The notes under the pieces were generated by a model. It was not told the origin of the DNA. It ran no database searches and saw only the letters and a list, made by a program, of their open reading frames with translations. A DNA stretch of 64,000 bases from Duganella zoogloeoides (lineage in GTDB: Bacteria; Pseudomonadota; Gammaproteobacteria; Burkholderiales; Burkholderiaceae_D), in contig NZ_CP140152.1 in assembly GCF_034479515.1 (NCBI RefSeq), positions 1,984,001 to 2,048,000 of the forward strand, in the 5' to 3' direction. The position numbers and the translations under genes are program-made. Below, one piece after another: positions 17,341 to 26,708 of this stretch. Positions within the stretch are counted from its first letter, which is position 1. Each line of letters begins with the position of its first letter.

Positions 17341-20016
17341 ATGAACACCACGATCAACGGGACGGCATCGTCCCGCGCGCAGCATTCCCTCGTCCTCAAG
17401 TCGGGCGTCGCAGTTTTGGCAGCTGCCGGCCTGCTGTCTGCTTTCCCTGTACTGGCGCAAGAAGCGCCGGCTGCGGCAACGGAGACGCCCGTCGCCGATC
17501 CCAACGTTTCGGTCATTACCGTGACCGGCATGCGCCGCGCGGCCGAATCGGCGCAAAAACTCAAACAGGACGCCGACAACGTCATCGATTCCATCGTCGC
17601 TGACGACATTGGCAAGTTCCCGGACACGAACGTGGCGCAAACCCTGGCCCGTGTGACCGGCATCCAGGTGCGCCGCGATGCGGGCGAAGCCAATACCGTG
17701 CTCATTCGCGGTTTGCCCGGCATTGCCACGCTGCTCAACGGCCGTGAAATGTTTACGACCACCGGCCGCTATATCCAGCTGGCCGACATTCCTTCGACCA
17801 TGCTCCAGCGCGTGGATGTCTATAAATCGCAAAGCGCGGACCTGATGGAAGGCGGCGTGGCCGGCGTGATCGACGTGCGCACCAACCGTCCGTTCGATTT
17901 CAAGGAATTTACCGCCAGCGCCCAGGTGGGCGGCAAGAACAAGGACAAGGCCAACGCCACCGATCCCGAGCTGTCGGGCATGATCTCGAACCGCTGGAAA
18001 ACCGGCGCCGGCGAAGTGGGCGCCTTGTTTGGTGTGTCGTCGGTGAAGGACAGCTATGCCGAGGAACGCGTGTTCCAGACGTTCCCGATCGATAAGAGCT
18101 TTGCCGCCCCCAACCTGACTGGCCCGGACCTGGTCGGCCTGCAGAACATCCACGGCGAGCGCAAGCGCCAGGCCGCCAACTACGCGTTCCAGTGGAAGCC
18201 GAACGCGGACCTGGAAGTGTATGCCGAAGGCCTGTATTCGACCTTCAAGCGGACCAACGAGACCGACTTCTTTGTCGGCCTGCCGTGGGCCACCAGCCCG
18301 GACCAGATCAAGGTCACCAAGATCCCCGGCACCAACCAGACCGAGACCATCAACTCGACCAACTCGTTTACCATCCTGTCCACCCAGGCGCTGCGGTCGA
18401 AAACCACGTCGTCGCAGCACGCCGTGGGCGCCAAGTGGCGCGCCACGCCGGGCTTGCGCCTGAGCTCCGAGCTGGCCGTCACCGACAGTAAATACGATTG
18501 GGCCAACCCGATCCTCGATACCAGCACCACTGCCGACAGCGCGTACATCAAGACCAATGCTGGCAAGAGCCCCTATGCGCAATACACGGGTTCCGGCCTG
18601 AGCGACCCGACCAAGATCGTGTTGTCGCAGTTCTTCGACCGTTACGGGTACGATACCGGCAAGTCCACCGACTGGCGCGCGGACGGCACCTGGACGCCGG
18701 AAAGCGATGGCTTCTTCAAGGATGTGAGCTTCGGCGTGCGCGCCAACGAGCGCAAGGCCAGTTCGATCAAGGCCAACGAAAGCAGCGTACAGTCGCGCCC
18801 CGGCATCACCATGGCCAGCGTGCCTGGCCTTTCGTGCACCACGCCCGGCATGTCGGAAAACTATGGCACCGCCAGCTGGGCTACGCCGTGCGCGGGTTAT
18901 CTGCTCAATAACACGGCCTCGGTCCGCGAACTGACCACTGGTTCGTCGGCGGCCAAGCCGATCGATCCGGCATCGTTCTTCCGCAACACCGAGAAGAACT
19001 ATGCGGCGTATGCCAAGACCCGCGTGGGCTTCGACCTGGGCAAGTATCCGGTGGAAGGCGTGATCGGCGTACGCGTATCGAAGACCGATTCGACCATCGA
19101 CGCCAACAACGCCACCACCGATATCAACAACAACACTGTCTACACCCCGACCACCAGCAAGTCGTCGGGTACCGAGGTGCTGCCGAGCGCGAACTTCAAG
19201 CTCGAGATCCGCAAGGACCTGCTGGCGCGCTTCGCCTACAACAAGACGCTGACCCGTCCCGACTTCGCGCAGCTGAATCCGGCCACAGCCTACATCAAGC
19301 CTAACGGCACCACCAACGTGGCCAGCGCCACCGGCGGCAATCCGGGCCTGAAACCGTTCACTGCGCAGAACTTCGACGCGACCATGGAATGGTACTTCGC
19401 CTCCACCGGCTCGGTCAGCGGCACCGTGTTCCGCCACAACTTCGACGGCTACATCGTCAACCGCGTGGTGTCGGAAAACTTCGAGGGCGTGCCCTACAAC
19501 GTGACCCGCCCAACCAACTCGGACAAGGGCCACCTGCAAGGCGTGGAGCTGGCGTACCAGCAGTTCTACGATGGCTTGCCCGGATGGCTGAGCGGTTTTG
19601 GCCTGCAGGCCAACGTCACCTACACCGAAGGCGGCGTCACCTCGGGCAATACGCCGCTGCTGCTGGACAAACCGTTCCAGGGCCTGTCGCGCCTGTCGTA
19701 CAACATCGTTGGCCTGTACGAGAAGGATGCCTGGTCGGCGCGCCTGGCGTACAACTGGCGCTCGAAGTTTGTCGACCTGTATGCCGATACGCCCGACCGG
19801 GCCAACCTGGCCGGCAAGGACCTGATCGTGGCGCCAAGTTCGTCGCTGGACGGCTCGCTCAGCTACAAGCTGACCAAGCAGGTTACGCTCAACCTGACCG
19901 GCACCAACCTGCTCAACTTCAAATACCGCGATTACTGGGATAACGAAAACGACTTCCCGCGCGATACCCGCCGCTACGACCGCACGGTGGGGCTGTCGAT
20001 GAACTTGAAGTATTAA
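17341..20016 (+). CDS. TonB-dependent outer-membrane receptor, probably for arabino-oligosaccharides
   Basis: An 891-residue TonB-dependent transporter with a signal peptide (cleavage after PVLAQ, about residue 41), an N-terminal plug domain (about 60-180; DIGKFPDTNVAQTLARVTGIQV, NTVLIRG, GGVAGVIDV) and a 22-strand barrel ending in an aromatic residue (LSMNLKY). The plug resembles the Xanthomonas/Caulobacter subfamily that takes up carbohydrates. The ATG is preceded by GGAGAC. It is the first gene after the site A promoter and the arabinan locus follows, so I infer uptake of arabinan fragments. Unlike in Bacteroidetes, no SusD partner is present. Confidence 0.88.
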   Translation: MNTTINGTASSRAQHSLVLKSGVAVLAAAGLLSAFPVLAQEAPAAATETPVADPNVSVITVTGMRRAAESAQKLKQDADNVIDSIVADDIGKFPDTNVAQTLARVTGIQVRRDAGEANTVLIRGLPGIATLLNGREMFTTTGRYIQLADIPSTMLQRVDVYKSQSADLMEGGVAGVIDVRTNRPFDFKEFTASAQVGGKNKDKANATDPELSGMISNRWKTGAGEVGALFGVSSVKDSYAEERVFQTFPIDKSFAAPNLTGPDLVGLQNIHGERKRQAANYAFQWKPNADLEVYAEGLYSTFKRTNETDFFVGLPWATSPDQIKVTKIPGTNQTETINSTNSFTILSTQALRSKTTSSQHAVGAKWRATPGLRLSSELAVTDSKYDWANPILDTSTTADSAYIKTNAGKSPYAQYTGSGLSDPTKIVLSQFFDRYGYDTGKSTDWRADGTWTPESDGFFKDVSFGVRANERKASSIKANESSVQSRPGITMASVPGLSCTTPGMSENYGTASWATPCAGYLLNNTASVRELTTGSSAAKPIDPASFFRNTEKNYAAYAKTRVGFDLGKYPVEGVIGVRVSKTDSTIDANNATTDINNNTVYTPTTSKSSGTEVLPSANFKLEIRKDLLARFAYNKTLTRPDFAQLNPATAYIKPNGTTNVASATGGNPGLKPFTAQNFDATMEWYFASTGSVSGTVFRHNFDGYIVNRVVSENFEGVPYNVTRPTNSDKGHLQGVELAYQQFYDGLPGWLSGFGLQANVTYTEGGVTSGNTPLLLDKPFQGLSRLSYNIVGLYEKDAWSARLAYNWRSKFVDLYADTPDRANLAGKDLIVAPSSSLDGSLSYKLTKQVTLNLTGTNLLNFKYRDYWDNENDFPRDTRRYDRTVGLSMNLKY

Positions 20017-20035
20017 GCAATTCCGTAGTATCCCA

Positions 20036-20062
20036 AGCCATCCCGCCGCGTGCGGGATGGCT
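20036..20062 (+). terminator. Stable intergenic hairpin after the TonB receptor gene
   Basis: AGCCATCCCGC (20036-20046) and GCGGGATGGCT (20052-20062) form a perfect 11-bp stem with a five-base loop. No T-run follows, so it is more likely an mRNA-stabilising or partial-termination element that lowers expression of the transporter relative to the receptor. Confidence 0.55.
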
Positions 20063-20086
20063 GCATTGATAAGAGGTAGCTAGCAG

Positions 20087-21436
20087 ATGTCGAATAAAAA
20101 ATTATCGCTGTTGGAAAAAGTGGGCTTTGGCGCCGGCGACATGGCGCTCAACGTGGTGATCTCGTCGATGATGTTGATCATCACGTTCTTCTACACCGAC
20201 ATCTACGGCCTCAAGACCTCCGACCTGGCGCTGCTGTTCTTCGTCGTCAAGGTGGTAGGCGCCATCGGCGACCTGGTGGTCGGCCAGCTCACCGACCGCT
20301 ACACCAGCCTGCGCATGGGCCGTTATCGCCCGTGGCTGCTGGCGCTGGCCGTTCCCTACGGGATCAGCGTGTTCTTCGTGTTTACCACGCCGGACTGGGA
20401 GTACAGCGCCAAGCTGGTATGGGCATACTCCACCTACATCATCATGACGCTGATGACGTCGGGCGTGGGCGTGGCCTACATCTCGCTGCCCAGCAGCCTG
20501 ACCGACGACCCGCAGGACCGCCTGTCGGCCAACGGCTACCGCCTGTTCTTCGCCAAGATCGGCGCCTTCATGGTGACGGTGGTGGTGCCGGTGCTGTCCG
20601 AGCGCTGGGGCGGCGGCAATCCTGCCGTGGGCTACCAGGCCGCGATGGCGGTGATGGCGATCGTCGGCATCGCATTGTTCCTGTTCTGCGTATTCACCAC
20701 CACCGAGCGCGTGCGCCACGTGGTGCAGCGCCAGTCGCTGTCGGACCAGTTGAAACTGCTGCTCAAGAATGACCAGTGGCTGATCCTGTGTGGCGTGTGC
20801 GTGGTGGGTACCATCGGCTACGTGGTGCGCGCATCCGCCGCCATCTACTACGCCAAGTACTACCTGGGCGGGAACACGGCCACCGTCTCGACGTTCCTGT
20901 CGATTGGCGTGGTGGCGGCGATCCTGTCGATGATTGCGTCCACCTGGATCACCAAGTTCTATTGCAAGGTCAAGCTGTTCCGCTGGTCGCAAATCGCCGT
21001 GGGCGTAATCAGCGCGCTGATCTATTTCGTGGTCAAACCAGGCGATGTGATGCTGGCGTTTGTGCTGTACTTCCTGCTGTCGTTCGTGGTGGACCTGCAC
21101 GCGCCGGTGTTCTGGTCGGCCATTGCCGAGACCATCGACTACGGCCAGGTGAAAACCGGCAAGCGCGTCTCGGGCTTTGCCTACGGCGGCATTTCCGTGT
21201 GCCAGAAGGCCGGCATGGGCATCGCCGGCGTGCTGGTGGGCTGGCTGCTGACGTACTTCCAGTACGCGCCCAACCACGAGCAGACCGCGTTCGCGCTGCA
21301 CGGCATCGTGCTGATGGTCACCCTGATTCCCGGCTTCTTCCACACCGTGATGGGACTGATGATGTTCCGCTACCGCGTGACCGACGAGTACTATGCGCAG
21401 GTGAAGAAGCAGATGGCTGTGCAAGCCCCGGCTTGA
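20087..21436 (+). CDS. GPH-family sugar:cation symporter
   Basis: A 449-residue MFS transporter with about 12 membrane helices. It fits the glycoside-pentoside-hexuronide family (MelB/XylP/XynP-like): KVGFGAGDMALNVVIS at the N-terminus, the DLVVGQLTDRYTSLRMGRYRPWLL loop between helices 2 and 3, and IAETIDYGQVKTGKRVSGF near 340, which is the usual GPH signature. Such carriers move pentosides or oligosaccharides with H+ or Na+ across the inner membrane. It sits between the TonB receptor and a cytoplasmic GH43 enzyme, so arabino-oligosaccharides or arabinose are the likely cargo. Confidence 0.88.
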   Translation: MSNKKLSLLEKVGFGAGDMALNVVISSMMLIITFFYTDIYGLKTSDLALLFFVVKVVGAIGDLVVGQLTDRYTSLRMGRYRPWLLALAVPYGISVFFVFTTPDWEYSAKLVWAYSTYIIMTLMTSGVGVAYISLPSSLTDDPQDRLSANGYRLFFAKIGAFMVTVVVPVLSERWGGGNPAVGYQAAMAVMAIVGIALFLFCVFTTTERVRHVVQRQSLSDQLKLLLKNDQWLILCGVCVVGTIGYVVRASAAIYYAKYYLGGNTATVSTFLSIGVVAAILSMIASTWITKFYCKVKLFRWSQIAVGVISALIYFVVKPGDVMLAFVLYFLLSFVVDLHAPVFWSAIAETIDYGQVKTGKRVSGFAYGGISVCQKAGMGIAGVLVGWLLTYFQYAPNHEQTAFALHGIVLMVTLIPGFFHTVMGLMMFRYRVTDEYYAQVKKQMAVQAPA

Positions 21437-21437
21437 T

Positions 21438-21461
21438 TGAATAACTTAGTGAATAACTTAG
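21438..21461 (+). repeat. 12-bp tandem duplication before the GH43 gene
   Basis: TGAATAACTTAG occurs twice head to tail between the symporter stop and the GH43 start. It looks like a recent duplication in the spacer and gives a second in-frame-neutral stop region. Confidence 0.7.
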
Positions 21462-21477
21462 AGTGGAAACCGAAGCA

Positions 21478-22431
21478 ATGCAAAACCCCGAAATCCTGCA
21501 ACCGCTGATCGAACAGCGCGCCGATCCGTTCATCATCCGCCACACCGACGGCTACTATTACTTCACCGCCTCGGTGCCGCAGTACGACCGCATCGAACTG
21601 CGCCGGGCCCTAACCATCGCCGGCCTGGTGGACGCTGAAAAAGTCGACGTCTGGCACAAACCGGACACCGGCGCCTACAGCGAACTGATTTGGGCGCCCG
21701 AGATCCACTTCAACGACGGCGCCTGGTATGTGTACTTTGCCGCCGCGCCGAGCCGCGAGATCAAGCACAAGCTGTTCCAGCACCGCATGTACGCGATCCG
21801 TAACACCAACGCCAATCCGTTGGAAGGCGAGTGGGAGTTCATGGGCCAGATCGACACCGGCATCGACACCTTCTGCCTGGACGCCACCACCTTCACCCAC
21901 AAGGGGCAGCTGTACTACCTGTGGGCGCAAAAGGACGTGGCCATCGAGGGCAATTCCAACCTGTACATCGCGCCGATGAAAACGCCGTGGCAGCTGGGCG
22001 GCCCGCCGGTCATGCTGAGCAAGCCGGAATTCGACTGGGAGATCCGTGGCTTCTGGGTCAACGAAGGTCCGTCGGTCCTGAAAAAGAACGGCAAGATCTT
22101 CATCAGCTACTCGGCCAGCGCCACCGACGAAAACTACGCGATGGGCATCCTGTGGGCCGACGAAAACGCCGACGTGCTCGATCCGGCCTCGTGGACCAAG
22201 AGCCCGCAGCCGGTGCTGCAGACGTGCTTCGAGCACGGCGTGTACGGACCTGGCCACAACAGTTTTACTATCGGCGACGATGGCGAAACTGTCATGCTGG
22301 TTTATCATGCAAGAACTTACACCGAGATCATCGGCGACCCGCTGTGGAACCCGGACCGTCACACCTATGTGAAACCACTGAAGTGGGACGAGCAGGGCAT
22401 GCCGGTGTTCGGCAAGCCATCGGTCGCGTGA
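21478..22431 (+). CDS. Cytoplasmic GH43 exo-alpha-L-arabinofuranosidase
   Basis: A 317-residue five-bladed beta-propeller glycosidase with no signal peptide, so it acts on imported sugars. The GH43 triad is visible: base Asp16 in RADPFII, the pKa-modulating Asp in FCLDATTF, and the acid Glu in NEGPSVLK; WAPEIHF is the blade-2 mark. The sequence resembles subfamily 26, whose members release arabinose from alpha-1,5-arabino-oligosaccharides. I start at ATG 21478; a GTG 15 bases earlier is also open. It follows the symporter by 41 bp and is likely in the same operon. Confidence 0.82.
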   Translation: MQNPEILQPLIEQRADPFIIRHTDGYYYFTASVPQYDRIELRRALTIAGLVDAEKVDVWHKPDTGAYSELIWAPEIHFNDGAWYVYFAAAPSREIKHKLFQHRMYAIRNTNANPLEGEWEFMGQIDTGIDTFCLDATTFTHKGQLYYLWAQKDVAIEGNSNLYIAPMKTPWQLGGPPVMLSKPEFDWEIRGFWVNEGPSVLKKNGKIFISYSASATDENYAMGILWADENADVLDPASWTKSPQPVLQTCFEHGVYGPGHNSFTIGDDGETVMLVYHARTYTEIIGDPLWNPDRHTYVKPLKWDEQGMPVFGKPSVA

Positions 22432-22450
22432 TGACCGTGAGCTGATGAGC

Positions 22451-22493
22451 CGTCATTCCGCGTCGGCGGACCGCCGCGCACGCGGGAATCCAT
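22451..22493. repeat. REP-like intergenic palindrome
   Basis: An imperfect palindrome beginning CGTCATTCCGCG and ending CGCGGGAATCCAT between the GH43 and epimerase genes. It is one arm-pair of the widespread extragenic repeat with ends GTCATTCC and GGAATCCA; a second, longer copy is at 25566-25646. Confidence 0.6.
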
Positions 22494-22559
22494 AGAACAT
22501 GCGCGCGGCCGGGCAGGTGATCAACCTCTCCGGCCGCAGTACCATCGAGAGACCTCCAC

Positions 22560-23618
22560 ATGCAACCATCGATTTCAGAATCGCCGTTCGGCCAACTGCC
22601 CGACGGCCGCGCCGTCACCCAGTACACCCTTACCAACGCCAACGGCATGATCGTCAAGATCCTCGACCTGGGCGGGATCATCACCGAAATCCATGTGCCC
22701 GACCGCGACGGCAAAGTGACCGATGTGGTGTGCAGCTTCGACGACGTGGCCGCCTACCTGGGCGAGTCGCATTACTTCGGCGCGCTGATCGGTCGCTATG
22801 GCAACCGCATCGCCAACGCCAGCTTCACGCTCGACGGCACGCAGTACCAGCTCGACGTCAACAACGGCGCCAACCACCTGCACGGCGGCGTCGATGGCTT
22901 CCATCGCCGCCTATGGGCCGCCGAGAGCTTCAACACCCCCAAGTCGGCCGGCCTGATACTCACGTACCTGAGCGCCGACGGCGAGCAGGGCTACCCGGGC
23001 AACCTGGAAACCACGGTGATCTACGAGCTGCGCGCCGATAACGAGTTGCGCATCGCCTTCCACGCCATCACCGACCGGGCCACGCCGGTGAATCTCACCA
23101 ACCACGCCTACTTCAACCTGGCCGGCGGCGGCGACATCCTCGGCCACGAACTGACGATACACGCCGACCGCTACACGCCGATCGACGCCGTGCAGATCCC
23201 GCTGGGCGACCTGCCGCCGGTGGCCGGCACGCCGTTCGATTTTCAGACGCCGCACGCCATCGGCGCGCGCATCGACGCCGACGACGAGCAAATTCGCAAC
23301 GGTTTTGGCTATGACCATAACTTCGTTCTCGCCAAAAAGACGGAGGGTGCCCTGGAGTTGGCCGCGCGCGTGCGCGAGCCGGCATCGGGCCGGGTGCTGG
23401 AGGTATGGACCCAGGAACCGGGCGTGCAGTTCTACAGCGGTAATTTTCTCGGCGATTCGGTACAAGGAAAAGGGCGCATCTACGGCCATCGTAGCGCCTT
23501 CTGTCTGGAACCCCAGCACTTCCCCGATTCGCCCAACCGGCCCGCGTATCCATCGACGATTTTGCGCCCGGGCGAGGAGTACACGACCGTCATGGCTTAC
23601 AAGTTCACGACCGAATAA
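22560..23618 (+). CDS. galM: Aldose 1-epimerase
   Basis: A 352-residue mutarotase interconverting the alpha and beta anomers of aldoses such as arabinose or galactose, supplying the anomer used by the sugar dehydrogenase. The catalytic His182 is in TNHAYFNLAG and the catalytic Glu317 in FCLEPQHFPDSPN; the substrate-binding GRYGNRIANA and NHLHGG are also present. Length is normal. It is the last gene before the second dyad promoter and belongs with the upstream transport genes or is expressed from its own weak promoter. Confidence 0.92.
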   Translation: MQPSISESPFGQLPDGRAVTQYTLTNANGMIVKILDLGGIITEIHVPDRDGKVTDVVCSFDDVAAYLGESHYFGALIGRYGNRIANASFTLDGTQYQLDVNNGANHLHGGVDGFHRRLWAAESFNTPKSAGLILTYLSADGEQGYPGNLETTVIYELRADNELRIAFHAITDRATPVNLTNHAYFNLAGGGDILGHELTIHADRYTPIDAVQIPLGDLPPVAGTPFDFQTPHAIGARIDADDEQIRNGFGYDHNFVLAKKTEGALELAARVREPASGRVLEVWTQEPGVQFYSGNFLGDSVQGKGRIYGHRSAFCLEPQHFPDSPNRPAYPSTILRPGEEYTTVMAYKFTTE

Positions 23619-23630
23619 GTGCCAGCCACC

Positions 23631-23697
23631 GATATCCATTTCGGTATCGAAGTCGTTTAACAATTTATTGGAAAGTTATCTCAGTACATTTTAGACT
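23631..23697 (+). promoter_or_regulatory. Dyad operator and promoter for the arabinose oxidation operon (site B)
   Basis: Dyad GATATC-CATTTC-GGTATC (23631-23648) followed by GAA, 19 bp to the -35 box TTGGAA (23668-23673), an 18-bp spacer, then -10 TAGACT (23692-23697). The spacing is identical to sites A and C. The predicted leader of about 59 nt ends at the dehydratase ATG with GAGGAG. Confidence 0.7.
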
Positions 23698-23762
23698 GCT
23701 TTCATCGCTGTGCTGGCGTGGTTTGGCCGGGCCGGCGCACAAGAATAACTGAGGAGATTTGC

Positions 23763-25508
23763 ATGTCCGAGAACGACAACAAGAAAGTTAAGCTGCGCTC
23801 CGCCGAATGGTTCGGCTCCAATGACAAGAACGGTTTCATGTACCGCAGCTGGATGAAAAACCAGGGCATTCCCGATCATGAATTCCAGGGCAAACCGATC
23901 ATCGGCATCTGCAACACCTGGTCCGAACTGACCCCGTGCAATGCCCATTTCCGCAAGCTGGCCGAACACGTCAAGCGCGGCATCCTGGAGGCGGGCGGCT
24001 TCCCGGTCGAATTCCCGGTCTTCTCGAACGGCGAATCGAACCTGCGTCCGACCGCCATGCTGACCCGTAACCTGGCGTCGATGGACGTCGAAGAATCGAT
24101 CCGTGGCAATCCGATGGACGGCGTGGTCCTGCTGGTGGGCTGCGACAAAACCACTCCGGCACTGCTGATGGGCGCCGCGTCGGTCGATATCCCGACCATC
24201 GTCGTCACCGGCGGTCCTATGCTGAACGGTAAGCTGAACGGCAAGAACATCGGTTCCGGCACCGCCGTCTGGCAGCTGCACGAGCAGGTCAAGGGCGGCG
24301 AAATCAGCATGCACGAATTCCTGGCCGCCGAAGCCGGCCACTCGCGTTCCGCTGGTACCTGCAACACCATGGGCACCGCATCGACGATGGCCTGCATGGC
24401 CGAATCGCTCGGTACCTCGCTGCCGCACAACGCCGCCATTCCGGCTGTCGATGCGCGCCGCTATGTGCTGGCGCACATGTCGGGCATCCGCATCGTTGAA
24501 ATGGTCCGCGAAGACCTCAAACTGTCGAAGATCCTGACCAAGGAAAACTTCGAAAACGCGATTCGCGTGAACGCCGCCATCGGTGGCTCGACCAACGCCG
24601 TGATCCACTTGAAGGCCATCGCCGGCCGTATCGGTGTCGATCTGGAACTGGAAGACTGGACCCGCGTGGGCCGTGGCATGCCGACCATCGTCGACCTGCT
24701 GCCATCGGGCCGCTTCCTGATGGAAGAGTTTTATTACGCCGGTGGTTTGCCGGGCGTGATCCGCCGCATGGGCGAAGGTAACTTGCTGCCCAACCCGAAC
24801 GCGCTCACCGTCAACGGCAAAACCATCTGGGAAAACTGCCTGGACGCGCCGATCTACGACGACGAAGTAATCCGTCCGCTGGAGAAGCCGCTGCTGAAAG
24901 ACGGCGGCATCTGCATCTTGCGCGGCAACCTGGCGCCACGCGGTGCGGTACTGAAGCCATCGGCTGCCACCCCGGCGCTGATGCAGCATCGCGGCCAGGC
25001 CGTGGTGTTCGAGGACTTCGAGCACTACAAGTCGCGCATCCTGGATCCGGACCTGGAAGTCGATGCGAACTCGATCCTGGTCATGAAAAACTGCGGTCCG
25101 AAAGGTTATCCCGGCATGGCTGAAGTAGGCAATATGGGTCTGCCGCCGAAGCTGCTGGCAGCAGGCGTGAAAGACATGGTCCGTATCTCGGATGCCCGCA
25201 TGAGCGGCACTGCCTACGGCACCGTGGTGCTGCACGTGGCGCCCGAAGCGATGGCCGGCGGTCCGCTAGGCATCGTCAAGGATGGCGACTGGATTACGCT
25301 GGACTGCGCCGGCGGGGAACTGAACCTGGAAATCTCGGATGCCGAGATGGCCGAGCGCCAGGCAGTACGCGTGGCCGGCAGCGCGCCGGGACCGAAAACC
25401 GGTTACCAGCAGCTGTACATCGAACACGTGCTGCAGGCCGACGAGGGCTGCGACTTCGACTTCCTGGTCGGGAACCGTGGTTCGGCTGTGCCGCGTCATT
25501 CGCACTAA
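23763..25508 (+). CDS. L-arabonate dehydratase (IlvD/Edd family)
   Basis: A 581-residue Fe-S dehydratase that would convert L-arabonate to 2-keto-3-deoxy-L-arabonate. Iron-sulphur cysteines are in GICNTWSELTPC, LVGCDKTT and AGTCNTMGTAST, the three positions used by IlvD/Edd enzymes. Its length and its first residues (RSAEWFGSNDKNGFMYRSW) are those of the pentonate/hexonate group and not of the biosynthetic IlvD. GAGGAG precedes the ATG. It opens an operon with an FAH-family protein, a semialdehyde dehydrogenase and an SDR. D-xylonate or D-galactonate activity cannot be excluded, but arabinan enzymes next door favour arabonate. Confidence 0.85.
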   Translation: MSENDNKKVKLRSAEWFGSNDKNGFMYRSWMKNQGIPDHEFQGKPIIGICNTWSELTPCNAHFRKLAEHVKRGILEAGGFPVEFPVFSNGESNLRPTAMLTRNLASMDVEESIRGNPMDGVVLLVGCDKTTPALLMGAASVDIPTIVVTGGPMLNGKLNGKNIGSGTAVWQLHEQVKGGEISMHEFLAAEAGHSRSAGTCNTMGTASTMACMAESLGTSLPHNAAIPAVDARRYVLAHMSGIRIVEMVREDLKLSKILTKENFENAIRVNAAIGGSTNAVIHLKAIAGRIGVDLELEDWTRVGRGMPTIVDLLPSGRFLMEEFYYAGGLPGVIRRMGEGNLLPNPNALTVNGKTIWENCLDAPIYDDEVIRPLEKPLLKDGGICILRGNLAPRGAVLKPSAATPALMQHRGQAVVFEDFEHYKSRILDPDLEVDANSILVMKNCGPKGYPGMAEVGNMGLPPKLLAAGVKDMVRISDARMSGTAYGTVVLHVAPEAMAGGPLGIVKDGDWITLDCAGGELNLEISDAEMAERQAVRVAGSAPGPKTGYQQLYIEHVLQADEGCDFDFLVGNRGSAVPRHSH

Positions 25509-25565
25509 AACATATCGCACGCCGGTCCGCCGTCAACGGCGGGCCGCAGCCGTTAGCTTTTGAGT

Positions 25566-25646
25566 CGTCATCCTCGCGAAAGCGGGGATCCATACTGAGT
25601 AACAGGATCAGGCGTTCCATGGATCCCCGCGTGCGCGAGGATGACG
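25566..25646. repeat. Paired inverted extragenic repeat (REP/BIME-like)
   Basis: Two inverted copies of a 28-bp unit: one starting CGTCATCCTCGCG and ending GGGGATCCAT, the other its reverse complement ending CGAGGATGACG, with about 25 bp between them. The whole can fold into a long cruciform between the dehydratase and the FAH-family gene. No coding content. Confidence 0.75.
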
Positions 25647-25715
25647 GGGCGGCGGCCACGATTGCCGCGACGGCTGCGCTCAGCAAGCTGCAACCCGCAA
25701 TTCAAGGAGACTTCC

Positions 25716-26708
25716 ATGCTACTCATCCAATTCACCAACGAACAAGGCGCGCGCCAAATCGGCGTGCTGGAACAGGACACCGTCCGCATCATCGACGGCT
25801 ACACCACCACGTACGCCCTGGCACAGGACGCGATCCGTAAATCGGTCGGCCTGGCCGCCCTGGCCGACAAGTCCATTGGCACCAACACCGCTTCGTTTGA
25901 GGCGATTGCCGCCGACGGCCGTCTGCTCCCGCCACTCGATCACACCGACGACGCCCACACCTACGTCACCGGCACCGGCCTGACCCACCTGGGCAGCGCC
26001 GACACCCGCGACGCCATGCACAAGAAAATCGGCGGCGACGTCGAGACCCTGAGCGATTCCATGAAGATGTTCCGCATGGGCGTCGAAGGCGGCAAACCTG
26101 CGGCCGGTGAGGCTGGCGTGCAGCCGGAGTGGTTCTACAAGGGCGACGGCTCCATCGTCGCCGCCAGCGGCAAGGACCTGGCCATGCCGGACTTCGCGCT
26201 CGACGGCGGCGAAGAGCCGGAAGTGGCCGGTCTGTACGTGATTGGCGACGACGGCCAGCCGTACCGCGTCGGTTTCGCGATCGGCAACGAGTTCTCGGAC
26301 CACGTGACCGAGCGCCAGAACTACCTGTACCTGGCCCACTCCAAGCTGCGCGTCTGCGGCCTGGGTCCGGCCCTGCTGGTCGGCGCAGCGCCAGCGCACA
26401 TCGAAGGCACTTCGCGCATCTATGATGTTGACGGCAAGGTACGCTGGGAAAAGGCGTTCTTCAGCGGCGAGCAGAATATGTCGCACACCATCGCCAACCT
26501 GGAGCACCACCACTTCAAGTACCCGCTGTTCAACCGCGCGGGCGATGTGCACATCCACTTCTTCGGTACCGCCACCCTGAGCGTGGCGGACAACATCGTG
26601 GTCAAGGAAGGCGAAACCTTCGAGATCGACGCGCCGCAATTTGGCCCGGCACTGCGCAACAAGCTGGCCGTGTACAAAACCGAAGTCGCGAAAGTGAAAG
26701 CCTTATGA
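25716..26708 (+). CDS. FAH-family protein of the AraD1 type
   Basis: A 330-residue fumarylacetoacetate-hydrolase superfamily protein. RefSeq-type annotations call this group AraD1 because it sits in L-arabinose oxidation clusters. Residues typical of the fold include [39 protein letters not shown] and [11 protein letters not shown]. By context it either dehydrates 2-keto-3-deoxy-L-arabonate to 2-oxoglutarate semialdehyde in place of the DapA-type AraD, or cleaves a diketo-pentonate. The first fits the presence of the semialdehyde dehydrogenase. AAGGAG precedes the ATG. Its stop overlaps the next start as ATGA, indicating translational coupling. Confidence 0.82.
   Translation: MLLIQFTNEQGARQIGVLEQDTVRIIDGYTTTYALAQDAIRKSVGLAALADKSIGTNTASFEAIAADGRLLPPLDHTDDAHTYVTGTGLTHLGSADTRDAMHKKIGGDVETLSDSMKMFRMGVEGGKPAAGEAGVQPEWFYKGDGSIVAASGKDLAMPDFALDGGEEPEVAGLYVIGDDGQPYRVGFAIGNEFSDHVTERQNYLYLAHSKLRVCGLGPALLVGAAPAHIEGTSRIYDVDGKVRWEKAFFSGEQNMSHTIANLEHHHFKYPLFNRAGDVHIHFFGTATLSVADNIVVKEGETFEIDAPQFGPALRNKLAVYKTEVAKVKAL

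Noticed and set aside
17341-20016. SusC/SusD pair
   Set aside because: The receptor belongs to the proteobacterial TonB type and no SusD-like lipoprotein gene is present; the following gene is a membrane symporter.
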